Source of the DNA: Myxococcales bacterium
GTDB lineage: Bacteria > Myxococcota_A > Polyangia > Haliangiales > Haliangiaceae
Direction of reading: 5' to 3'
Assembly (NCBI GenBank): GCA_016720595.1
Contig: JADKKI010000007.1
Location: 1-64,000 of the forward strand
DNA length: 64,000 nt
Every line of letters begins with the position of its first letter. The stretch's first letter is position 1. The notes beneath the pieces were generated by a model that saw only the letters and a program-made list of their open reading frames with translations, was not told where the DNA came from and made no database searches. Made by a program: the position numbers and the translations under genes. Shown piece by piece: positions 45,985 through 53,046 of this stretch.

Positions 45985-47184
45985 CTCGAGACCCTGGTTC
46001 GCCAGCTCAACATGGTGCGCCTCTCGGTGGGTGCCCTGGCGCTGGTCTCTCTGGTCGGCTGCACCGGCCTCATCGATGACGGCAACACCGGTCTGACCAA
46101 GGAAGAGGCCGCCGCCCGCAACGCGTGGATCAACTCGGCGGCCCCTGTACTTACGACCAATTGCGTCGCTTGCCACAACGGCTCGCGCCCGATGATCGAG
46201 TTCCTGTCCGGCGCGGATGACATCGAGCGCCGTACGGCGATCCTCGCGTTCACTCCCGCCGTCATCAATCTCGAGGCCCCGGCTTCCTCTCGCCTTCTGA
46301 CGAAGGGTGTTCACGACGGCCCGGCTCTCCTGGCCTCCGAGGCCTCCGACATCCTGGAGTGGATCAAGAAGGAGAAGGACGCCCAGCCTGCCCCTGAGGA
46401 GACGGGCCCCACCCTCGAGACCGTCCAGTTCACCCCCCTCATCTGCACGGCCGGCACCCCGCCCGCCGCGACCTGCCCGGTCAACGACGTCGACCTCACC
46501 GACCTCGGCCTGCCCGGCGCCAAGCTCCACTTCGTGGCCCAGGCTCTCGGCTCGGGCCTGTACCTGAACCAGCTCAGCGTGATCGCCGCGGCGGACGGCC
46601 TCTATCTCGAGCACCCCCTGTTCGCCTCGTATCCGGCCGATGGCTCGGAGACCCGGTTCGACACGATCGATCGGTTCTTCAACGTGAAGATCAACGCGAT
46701 GGCGAACGTGACCGAGTCGATCGGTGGCGGGACCGCGGCCTTCATCGGGTTCACCGCGACCGACAAGATCTCGATCCACTTCAAGGCGCTCAAGGCGTTC
46801 CAGCCTGATGCCGGTGGTGGTGGTGGCGGCGGCGATACCGGTGGCGGCTGCAAGGCCCTCGCATCGTTCAAGACCAACGCGCAGGCGCTGTTCCGGACCG
46901 CCGTCGGCGGCGCGGGCAACAACTGCGCGGGTTGCCACCTCGCGGGCAACGCGCTGTCGGCGATGAACCTCACCGGCATCGCGGCGACCGATGACCCGAC
47001 GATCCAGACGGTGTGCAATCAGATCCGCACGCGGATCAACACGACCGACCTCAATCAGAGCGGCATCTACCTCGCCGCCGACCCCGCCAACATGAATCAC
47101 CCGTTCAAGTTCACCGCCGCACAGCTGACGACGTTCAAGAACGGCGTGAACGTGTGGATCAATGCAGAGAAAGTTGCCCCTTAA
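45985..47184 (+). CDS. dihaem-site lipoprotein, first gene of exported operon
   Basis: 399 residues from ATG 45985; ATGs at 45907 and 46012 are also in frame. The last gives the tight signal peptide MVRLSVGALALVSLVGC with a lipobox. Two haem-binding motifs: CVACH near the mature N-terminus and CAGCH in the C-terminal third, which follows a Gly-rich linker (GGGGGGGDTGGG). Between them is a beta-rich domain. It is exported, lipid-anchored and probably redox active. It is followed after 9 bases by a second cytochrome-like lipoprotein gene and two more exported proteins, all in one direction. Confidence 0.8.
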   Translation, partial: LETLVRQLNMVRLSVGALALVSLVGCTGLIDDGNTGLTKEEAAARNAWINSAAPVLTTNCVACHNGSRPMIEFLSGADDIERRTAILAFTPAVINLEAPASSRLLTKGVHDGPALLASEASDILEWIKKEKDAQPAPEETGPTLETVQFTPLICTAGTPPAATCPVNDVDLTDLGLPGAKLHFVAQALGSGLYLNQLSVIAAADGLYLEHPLFASYPADGSETRFDTIDRFFNVKINAMANVTESIGGGTAAFIGFTATDKISIHFKALKAFQPDAGGGGGGGDTGGGCKALASFKTNAQALFRTAVGGAGNNCAGCHLAGNALSAMNLTGIAATDDPTIQTVCNQIRTRINTTDLNQSGIYLAADPANMNHPFKFTAAQLTTFKNGVNVWINAEKVAP

Positions 47185-47193
47185 GGAGCCCCG

Positions 47194-48351
47194 ATGAAGA
47201 GGATCTCGATTTTGCTCGTGGCCGCGACCTCCTTCGCGGTTCCAGCGTGTACTGGCCAGGACCCCGGAACCGGCGGCGGTGATGACGGCTCCGGTAGCGG
47301 ATCTGGCAGTGACGAATGGGACCAGCTCCTGGGAACCCGTGAACTCGACTACAACGCGGCCCTCAAGATCGCGGCGCTTCGCCTGACCGGCGACCTGCCG
47401 ACGATGGACGAGATCGTCGCGATCCAGAGCGCTCCCGACGACGCGGCCAAGAAGGTCGCGTACGAGACGCGGATCCAGGACTACATGGGTCGTCCGACCT
47501 TCACGCGGCAGATGGTCGCGTTCTGGCGTGACACCTTCAAGATGGGCGAGACGGCCGAGATGGATGCTGCCCCGGCGTTTGCCGCGCAGCTGTCCGTCGA
47601 GAACCGCTCCTATCTCGAGCTGTTCACGGCGACCACCGGCAACTGCCCCACGGTCGATGCGAACCTGACCACGATCACCGCCGCGAACTGCGTCGGGACG
47701 GGCCCGCAGGCCGGCGTGCTCACGAACACCGGCGCGATGAAGCAGTTCTTCTCGAACTTCGCCTTCCGGCGCGTCCGCTGGGTCCAGGAGACGTTCGACT
47801 GCGCCAAGTTCCCGGTCGAGATCAGCGGTACTCCGCAGGACGTCGGCGGCGCTGCTCCGTACATCGGCGTCTGGCCGTTCCAGAGCATCTCCGGGCTGTC
47901 CACCGGACGCGTCAACTTCCAGGACGTGTCCGCCGTGGTCTGCGCGAACTGCCACCAGTCGCTCAACCACATCGCGCCGCTGTTCGCGAACTACGACATC
48001 ATGGGCGTCTACAAGACGACCATCAGCGTCCCCACCCCGCTCGACAACGCCCCGATGGCGCAGCTCTCCGACTACCTCCCGGCCACCGAGCAGACGGCCT
48101 GGCGCTATGGCGTCGCAGCAGCTGACCTCCCGAGCCTCGGCGCTGCGATGGCCGCGGACAAGGACGTCCAGAAGTGTGGCGTCGCCCGCGTCTGGAACTG
48201 GGCCCTCGGCAAGACCGATATCGTCGACACGCTGCAGGAGGTGCCGATCGAGACCGTCCAGGCTCAGGTCGATGCGTTCGCCGCCAACGGCTTCAAGATG
48301 AAGGACCTCATCTTCGCCGTCTACACCAGCGATGACTTCGTCAAGTTCTGA
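47194..48351 (+). CDS. exported lipoprotein with one CxxCH motif
   Basis: A 385-residue protein. MKRISILLVAATSFAVPAC is a signal peptide with a lipobox (Cys19), followed by a Gly/Ser/Asp linker (GSGSGSGSDE). The body is helical (DYNAALKIAALRLTGDLPTMDE; FFSNFAFRRVRWVQETF), with one haem-like CANCH site in the second half. Its general look (LTGDLPT, long helices, late CxxCH) recalls the DUF1549/DUF1588-type planctomycete and myxobacterial proteins that accompany DUF1501 partners. It is the second gene of the operon (9-base gap upstream, 10-base gap to the next). Function unknown. Confidence 0.8.
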   Translation: MKRISILLVAATSFAVPACTGQDPGTGGGDDGSGSGSGSDEWDQLLGTRELDYNAALKIAALRLTGDLPTMDEIVAIQSAPDDAAKKVAYETRIQDYMGRPTFTRQMVAFWRDTFKMGETAEMDAAPAFAAQLSVENRSYLELFTATTGNCPTVDANLTTITAANCVGTGPQAGVLTNTGAMKQFFSNFAFRRVRWVQETFDCAKFPVEISGTPQDVGGAAPYIGVWPFQSISGLSTGRVNFQDVSAVVCANCHQSLNHIAPLFANYDIMGVYKTTISVPTPLDNAPMAQLSDYLPATEQTAWRYGVAAADLPSLGAAMAADKDVQKCGVARVWNWALGKTDIVDTLQEVPIETVQAQVDAFAANGFKMKDLIFAVYTSDDFVKF

Positions 48352-48361
48352 GGAGACGACC

Positions 48362-49048
48362 ATGAACCGAGCAATCAACCTCACGATCCTGGTCGCCTCT
48401 ATCGGGCTTGTGTCGGCATGCACCGACGAGCCGATCGACGGTGACAACACGCCGCCGTCGGGGTCCACCTCCGGCGACGAGAGCTCCACCTTCGACCACA
48501 TGAACGACGGCATCTCCCCATGGGAGCTGCTCGATCGGCTCCAGAAGGAAGGGCCGCCACGCTACACCTCGAAGGTCCACAGCTGTCCGAAGGTCCGCTA
48601 TGCGACCCTCGGTCGGGTGCTGACGTCGCTCGGTGTCGCGAACGTCGGTGGGACCGCCGCCGCGCTGTCGGCCGCAGACCTCTACAACAGCGGCGACAAC
48701 GCGATGGGCGCCCCGAACTACGCCAACCGCATCCGCGAGAACATCGGGATCTCGACCTCGGGTGCCTCGCGCGAGTTCGACATCTTCGCCGCCGCGGCTC
48801 CGGAGATCATCACGAAGATCGGCACCCTCGACCGGTGCAAGACCGGCGGACCGACCGGCGCTCCGGCCTCGCTGTTCAACGCGAGCAACCAGTGTGAGGC
48901 GAGTGGCATCACCTGCCTGATCGGCACGCCCGCTCAGGCCGCGCACCTCGACCTCTGCAACCTGACCATCTCCAGCGCCTCGACCCCTCAGGTCGGTCAG
49001 CGCCTTGCCGTCGCGGCCCTCCTGGCTGCGGCCTACACCTGCGAGTAG
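48362..49048 (+). CDS. exported lipoprotein, third gene of operon
   Basis: 228 residues from ATG 48362. MNRAINLTILVASIGLVSAC has a lipobox at Cys20. An acidic Ser/Thr-rich spacer is followed by a helical domain (WELLDRLQKEGPPRY; LGRVLTSLGVANV; NYANRIRENIGI). Six or so Cys suggest disulphides (HSCPKVRY, DRCKTGG, NQCEASGITC). No haem motif is present. It is tightly placed between the CxxCH lipoprotein and the Tat-exported protein gene (15-base gap), so it likely belongs to the same envelope complex. Family not recognised. Confidence 0.75.
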   Translation: MNRAINLTILVASIGLVSACTDEPIDGDNTPPSGSTSGDESSTFDHMNDGISPWELLDRLQKEGPPRYTSKVHSCPKVRYATLGRVLTSLGVANVGGTAAALSAADLYNSGDNAMGAPNYANRIRENIGISTSGASREFDIFAAAAPEIITKIGTLDRCKTGGPTGAPASLFNASNQCEASGITCLIGTPAQAAHLDLCNLTISSASTPQVGQRLAVAALLAAAYTCE

Positions 49049-49063
49049 AGAGGAACACTGACC

Positions 49064-50452
49064 ATGGCAAAGTCCAAGACGACAGAGCGTGACGAGAACC
49101 GTCAGCTCACGCGCCGCGCCCTGATCAAGTGGAGCGTCGCCGCTGGTGCCGCCCTCGGTGTCTCTCGCGCCAAGGTGTTCGACATCCTCTCAGGCACGGC
49201 GGGCAACGAGCTCGCCTACGCCGCCGCCGATAACGCGTTCACCCGCTCGATCCACATCGTCGCCGGCAACGGTGGCCTCGCGTGGTTCCAGCTGCTGTGG
49301 CCGCAGGTCGACGTGGCGATGGCCGCCAACCCGAACTTCGCCTGGCACAAGCCCGGCATGGCCACGCTGGTCCCGGGCACCGCGAAGCCGCTCGCGATCG
49401 GGCCGGATACGCCGTTCGCGAACCTTCCGGCAGGCCGTCAGGTCACGGTGTTCACGTGCGGCTCGAACGAGACCCACACGAACCAGCCGCAATCGGTGGT
49501 CGGCCTCAACGGCGCGAACATCTTCTCGGTGGCGAGTGCGCTGCAGTCCGCGAACCCGTCGGTCATCCCCGCGGTGACCATCGGCGACGTCGACTTCGGC
49601 ACGGCGCCGGGTGGCGCTCGGCCGGCGAACGTCAACAACGGTGAAGGCATCGTCGGCCTGTTCAACAGCGCGGCCTCGCGCGCCGGTGGCCTGCTCGCCG
49701 TCAAGGCGGACGCGGACCTCTACAAGGCCCACTACGACGCGTTCATCCAGCTCAACAAGGCCTCGAACCGTTCGACGACGAAGATCGCGTACGGCACTGC
49801 CCAGGGCGCCGCGCAGTTCCTCGGCAAGAACCTGTCTGCCCAGCTCGCGATCCAGCCCGCGGACCTCACGCGGTATGGCATCAACGGCAACACGCGCGCG
49901 AACGTCGCCGCGATCGGCAAGGCGTTCATCGTCGCGGTGAAGGCCTTCAAGATGGGCCTCACCAACTCGGTGACCCTGCCGGCCATGCGTGACGATCCGC
50001 ACGGCGCGTTCGATAACGGCGACGTCAACACGGTGCCAGCCCAGCTGAAGGGCGTGTTCGACGGCCTGATGGCGGACCTCGTGGCGACCGTCGATGACAA
50101 CACGCTGAAGGCGCTCGCGGACGACACCGTGATCACGATCCACGGCGATACGACCAAGAACTGCCTGCAGCGCGGTGGCTGGCCGGATGGCTCGCCGGGC
50201 AACACCAACCGCGTCTACGTCTACAGCGCGGGTCACCTGAAGAGCGGCAACTACGGCAGCATCGACCGCAACGGGACCGTCAAGGGCTTCGACGCCAAGG
50301 GCGCCGACGTGGCGTACAACGGCGCGACCACGGCGAAGTTCGCGATGGCATCGATTGCCTACGCGATCGCCAAGCGCGACGAGCGGGCGATCTCGCAGTT
50401 CGCGAACGGGACCACGGTGTCGGGCAACTTCGGCCTCCCCAAGGACATCTAG
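49064..50452 (+). CDS. Tat-exported DUF1501-like protein
   Basis: 462 residues. The N-terminus carries a twin-arginine signal (TRRALIKWSVAAGAALG, RR at 17-18) followed by a cleavable hydrophobic stretch. This suggests export of a folded, perhaps cofactor-bearing protein. The mature part has IVAGNGGLAWFQLLWPQ and, near the end, VITIHGDTTKN with GWPDGSPGNTNRVYVYSAG. This is distantly like the end of DUF1501 (sulfatase-like) proteins. DUF1501 proteins are commonly encoded next to DUF1549/DUF1553 cytochrome-like genes, in keeping with this operon. It is the last gene; a hairpin follows 28 bases after the stop. Confidence 0.7.
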   Translation: MAKSKTTERDENRQLTRRALIKWSVAAGAALGVSRAKVFDILSGTAGNELAYAAADNAFTRSIHIVAGNGGLAWFQLLWPQVDVAMAANPNFAWHKPGMATLVPGTAKPLAIGPDTPFANLPAGRQVTVFTCGSNETHTNQPQSVVGLNGANIFSVASALQSANPSVIPAVTIGDVDFGTAPGGARPANVNNGEGIVGLFNSAASRAGGLLAVKADADLYKAHYDAFIQLNKASNRSTTKIAYGTAQGAAQFLGKNLSAQLAIQPADLTRYGINGNTRANVAAIGKAFIVAVKAFKMGLTNSVTLPAMRDDPHGAFDNGDVNTVPAQLKGVFDGLMADLVATVDDNTLKALADDTVITIHGDTTKNCLQRGGWPDGSPGNTNRVYVYSAGHLKSGNYGSIDRNGTVKGFDAKGADVAYNGATTAKFAMASIAYAIAKRDERAISQFANGTTVSGNFGLPKDI

Positions 50453-50479
50453 TCCGCGATCTCTGAACTTGTGTGAAGC

Positions 50480-50509
50480 AGGGGCTGCTGGTGGAATCCA
50501 GCGGCCCCT
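50480..50509 (+). terminator. rho-independent terminator after the four-gene operon
   Basis: 12-base arms AGGGGCTGCTGG (50480-50491) and CCAGCGGCCCCT (50498-50509), with one G-T pair and a 6-base loop. The stem begins 28 bases after the operon's last stop and is followed by TCGTTCGTCTG, a weak T-rich tail. Confidence 0.7.
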
Positions 50510-50534
50510 TCGTTCGTCTGATAGGCTACCCGCG

Positions 50535-51194
50535 ATGCGTACCGCCGTCGTCTTGCTGCTGCTGCTCGTGGCAGCGTGTGGCGGCAAGAAGGACGACGGT
50601 GGTGAGCCCAACATCCCGGTTGGCTCGGGCAAGTCCGGTGACGACACCGCGCGCGAACAGGCCCGGTTCGACAGCGAGCGCAAGCCCGAGAAGGTCGTGG
50701 AAGCGCTCGGGATCAAGCCCGGATCGCGGGTCGCCGACGTCGGTGCCGGCACCGGGCTCCTGACCGTACACCTCGCCCGCGCCGTGGCTCCGAACGGCAC
50801 CGTGGTCGCCACGGATATCGATGGCGCTGTGCTGGAGCTCTTGCAGTCCCGGCTTGCCGCGGCCGGCCTCGCGGAGATCGTCGAGCGCCGGGTGGTGGGC
50901 TCCGAGACCCCGGGCCTGGAGGCGGGTGCCTACGACGCGATCCTGCTCGCGGAGGTGGATCACTACTTCACTGATGAGGTCGCCTGGCTCAAGGCGGCGA
51001 CCGCCGCGCTCAAGCCAGGTGGGCGGATCGTGATCTCGAACCGGATCCACCACCGCCCCAGGTCGATGGCGGCTGGGCAGAAGGCCGGACTCGTGCTGCA
51101 ATTCGAGTTGACGCCCGTGCCGACGCACTTCATCGCCGTGTTCGTCGCGCCGCCCGCACAGCCTGCACCGCCACCGGCTCACGGGGGCAAGTGA
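50535..51194 (+). CDS. lipoprotein with class I methyltransferase domain
   Basis: 219 residues from ATG 50535. MRTAVVLLLLLVAACGG is a lipoprotein signal (Cys15), then a short Lys/Asp/Gly linker. Residues ~45-190 are a canonical SAM methyltransferase: VADVGAGTGLLTVHLARAV, VVATDIDGAVLELL, YDAILLAEVDHYF and LKPGGRIVISNR. The tail is Pro-rich (PPAQPAPPPAHGG). SAM is not known in the periplasm, so an exported methyltransferase is odd: either the signal is not used, the enzyme faces inward, or the fold has another role. The stop overlaps the GTG of the next small lipoprotein gene. Confidence 0.8.
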   Translation: MRTAVVLLLLLVAACGGKKDDGGEPNIPVGSGKSGDDTAREQARFDSERKPEKVVEALGIKPGSRVADVGAGTGLLTVHLARAVAPNGTVVATDIDGAVLELLQSRLAAAGLAEIVERRVVGSETPGLEAGAYDAILLAEVDHYFTDEVAWLKAATAALKPGGRIVISNRIHHRPRSMAAGQKAGLVLQFELTPVPTHFIAVFVAPPAQPAPPPAHGGK

Positions 51195-51343
51195 GGCAGC
51201 CGAGGCCAATTCCGCTGATCGCGCTGGTCGCCCTGCTTGGGGGCTGCCCGTCGGATCCAGGGAACCCGGAGACGCTGTGGCTCGCCCTCGATGGCAGCGA
51301 GCTCAAGGTGAAGCTCATCGACCACGAGCCGACCCCGTTTTGA
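51191..51343 (+). CDS. small lipoprotein, 50 residues
   Basis: GTG at 51191 overlaps the upstream stop (GTGA). The product begins MRQPRPIPLIALVALLGGC, a lipoprotein signal with lipobox Cys19, and ends after about 31 mature residues in KVKLIDHEPTPF. The frame after the TGA (51341-51343) is again protein-like in the same register, so either the stop is real and a separate gene follows, or the sequence has a local error. No homologue is known to me. Confidence 0.5.
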   Translation: MRQPRPIPLIALVALLGGCPSDPGNPETLWLALDGSELKVKLIDHEPTPF

Positions 51344-51352
51344 GCACCCGGC

Positions 51353-51724
51353 GTGGGACCCGGTGGGTCTCAAGAAGCTCCGTATGCACTGAAGGACGGC
51401 GTCGCGGCCGGCACCTATCACGTGATCTGCGATGCGATCATCATCCAGTCGGTGGACGTCACGTTCGATCTGATCTGGCGGCGTGGGGGCACCGACATGC
51501 CGCTCGCGACCTGGACCGAGCACTTCGATCCGCTGAGCGGCGGTCGGTTCACCGCGCAGGCGTACGAGATCGATCAGGTGGCGCCGGCGATCGACTACCA
51601 GAGCGGTGACCAGTTCGTGTTCCGCTATGCGGGCGCGAACACGACCAGCACGCAGGCGTTCATCCCGAATGGCGATGGCGCGAGCGCGATGGGCCGGATC
51701 CCGAACATCACGCTTCCAAAGTAG
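51353..51724 (+). CDS. hypothetical beta-rich protein
   Basis: Up to 123 residues from GTG 51353, in the same frame as the small lipoprotein 9 bases earlier. There is no signal peptide of its own and the start is uncertain. Strand-like segments (AAGTYHVICDAIIIQSVDVTFDLIWRR; QFVFRYAGANTTSTQAFIP) suggest a beta-sandwich. It could be the C-terminal part of the preceding lipoprotein gene, interrupted at 51341-51343. Its 3' end overlaps the convergent MFS gene by 17 bases. Confidence 0.45.
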   Translation: MGPGGSQEAPYALKDGVAAGTYHVICDAIIIQSVDVTFDLIWRRGGTDMPLATWTEHFDPLSGGRFTAQAYEIDQVAPAIDYQSGDQFVFRYAGANTTSTQAFIPNGDGASAMGRIPNITLPK

Positions 51725-53018
51725 CGCGCGGCAGCTTGGCGGGTGGCGGCGGGTCTTCTTCGTCGTCGCCCTCGTGGAAATCGAGGTCCACGCCGAACGT
51801 CTCGCGCAGCGAGATCAAGCCGACGACGGCGATCGCGAGCGTGGCCACACCGACGGCGATCGCGGCGCCGAGGAGACCGAGGCCAGGAGTCAGCTCCTTG
51901 AACCCCGTGGTCACGAGGACCGCGGAGCCGCGGACGAAGTTCGGCACCGTGGTGGTGACGGTGGCGCGGAGGTTGGTGCCGAATAGCTCGGCGGCGGTGG
52001 CGACGAACACTGCCCAGTACCCCGAGGCCGCGCCACCGAAGCAGCACAGCACGTAGAACACGGTGCGCGAGGTCCCGCCGATCGTGAAGTACAGGAGCAT
52101 GGCGAGCGCGGTGGCCCCGAGGAAGATCGCGAGGGCCTTCTTCCGGCTCTTCAGGTACTGGCTGAGCATGCCGCAGGCGAGCCCGCCGACGGCGCAGCCC
52201 GCGTAGCAGAAGAACAGCGACGTCGCTGGGTTCGGCGCCGGATCGAGGCCCATCGCGCCGCCGAGCTCGCGCGAGAACAGGAACATGATGCCGATCACGT
52301 ACCAGACCGGCACGCCGACTCCGATGATCGCGAGGTAGCGCTTCAGGCGAGCCTTGTTGGTGAACAGGCGGAAGAAGTTCCCGCGGGACACGGTCTTCTT
52401 GGCGAGCGTGGCGTGGAACATCCCGGACTCGACCACGCCGATCCGGAGGGCGAGGAGCGCGAGGCCCATGCCGCCGCCGATGTAGTACGCGGTTCGCCAA
52501 TCGACCCCGATGCCGGGGAAGGCGCCGCCGATCAGTCCGGCGACGACGCCGCCCGAGACGCCGAGCGCCGCGACCAGCGTGGTGCCGACGCCGCGGTTGT
52601 GCTTGCCCATCAGCTCGCTGACCAGCGTGATCCCCGCCCCGAGCTCGCCAGCGAGGCCGATGCCGGCGATCAGGCGGCACCAGGCGTAGCCCTGCAGCGT
52701 GTCGACCGTGCCGTTGACCAGGTTGGCGACGGAGTACATCGCGATCGAGCCGAACAGGACCGAGAGCCGCCCGCGCTTGTCGCCGATCACGCCCCACAGG
52801 ATGCCGCCGAGGAGCATCCCTCCCATCTGCATGTTGAGGAGGTAGACCCCCTCGGTGGTCAGGGCGTCGCCGCTGATCCCGATCGCCTTGAGGCTCGGGG
52901 TGCGGACCATCCCGAACAGGATGAGATCGTAGATATCGACGAAGTAACCGAGCGCTGCGACCACCACGGCGAGGGTCGCGGCTCGTGCTCCAGGGCTCTC
53001 TCGACCGGACGAGACCAC
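51708..53018 (-). CDS. MFS transporter (metabolite:H+ symporter type)
   Basis: 436 residues from GTG 53018; an ATG at 53048 would add ten residues but collides with the divergent gene's ATG. Twelve membrane helices are recognisable, from AATLAVVVAALGYFVDIYDLILFG to LLGAAIAVGVATLAIAVVGLISL. It carries the MFS cytoplasmic-loop motif GDKRGRLSVLFG and the long central loop (KKTVSRGNFFRLFTNKARLKRY). D28-like acidic residues in helix 1 (VDIYD) and the GELGAG pattern resemble dicarboxylate/sugar-acid symporters. It ends in an acidic, Pro-rich tail (DDEEDPPPPAK). The substrate cannot be assigned. Confidence 0.88.
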   Translation of the reverse strand: MVSSGRESPGARAATLAVVVAALGYFVDIYDLILFGMVRTPSLKAIGISGDALTTEGVYLLNMQMGGMLLGGILWGVIGDKRGRLSVLFGSIAMYSVANLVNGTVDTLQGYAWCRLIAGIGLAGELGAGITLVSELMGKHNRGVGTTLVAALGVSGGVVAGLIGGAFPGIGVDWRTAYYIGGGMGLALLALRIGVVESGMFHATLAKKTVSRGNFFRLFTNKARLKRYLAIIGVGVPVWYVIGIMFLFSRELGGAMGLDPAPNPATSLFFCYAGCAVGGLACGMLSQYLKSRKKALAIFLGATALAMLLYFTIGGTSRTVFYVLCCFGGAASGYWAVFVATAAELFGTNLRATVTTTVPNFVRGSAVLVTTGFKELTPGLGLLGAAIAVGVATLAIAVVGLISLRETFGVDLDFHEGDDEEDPPPPAKLPRATLEA

Positions 53019-53046
53019 GGGCGGACTATACGCGTTATAAAGGGCC

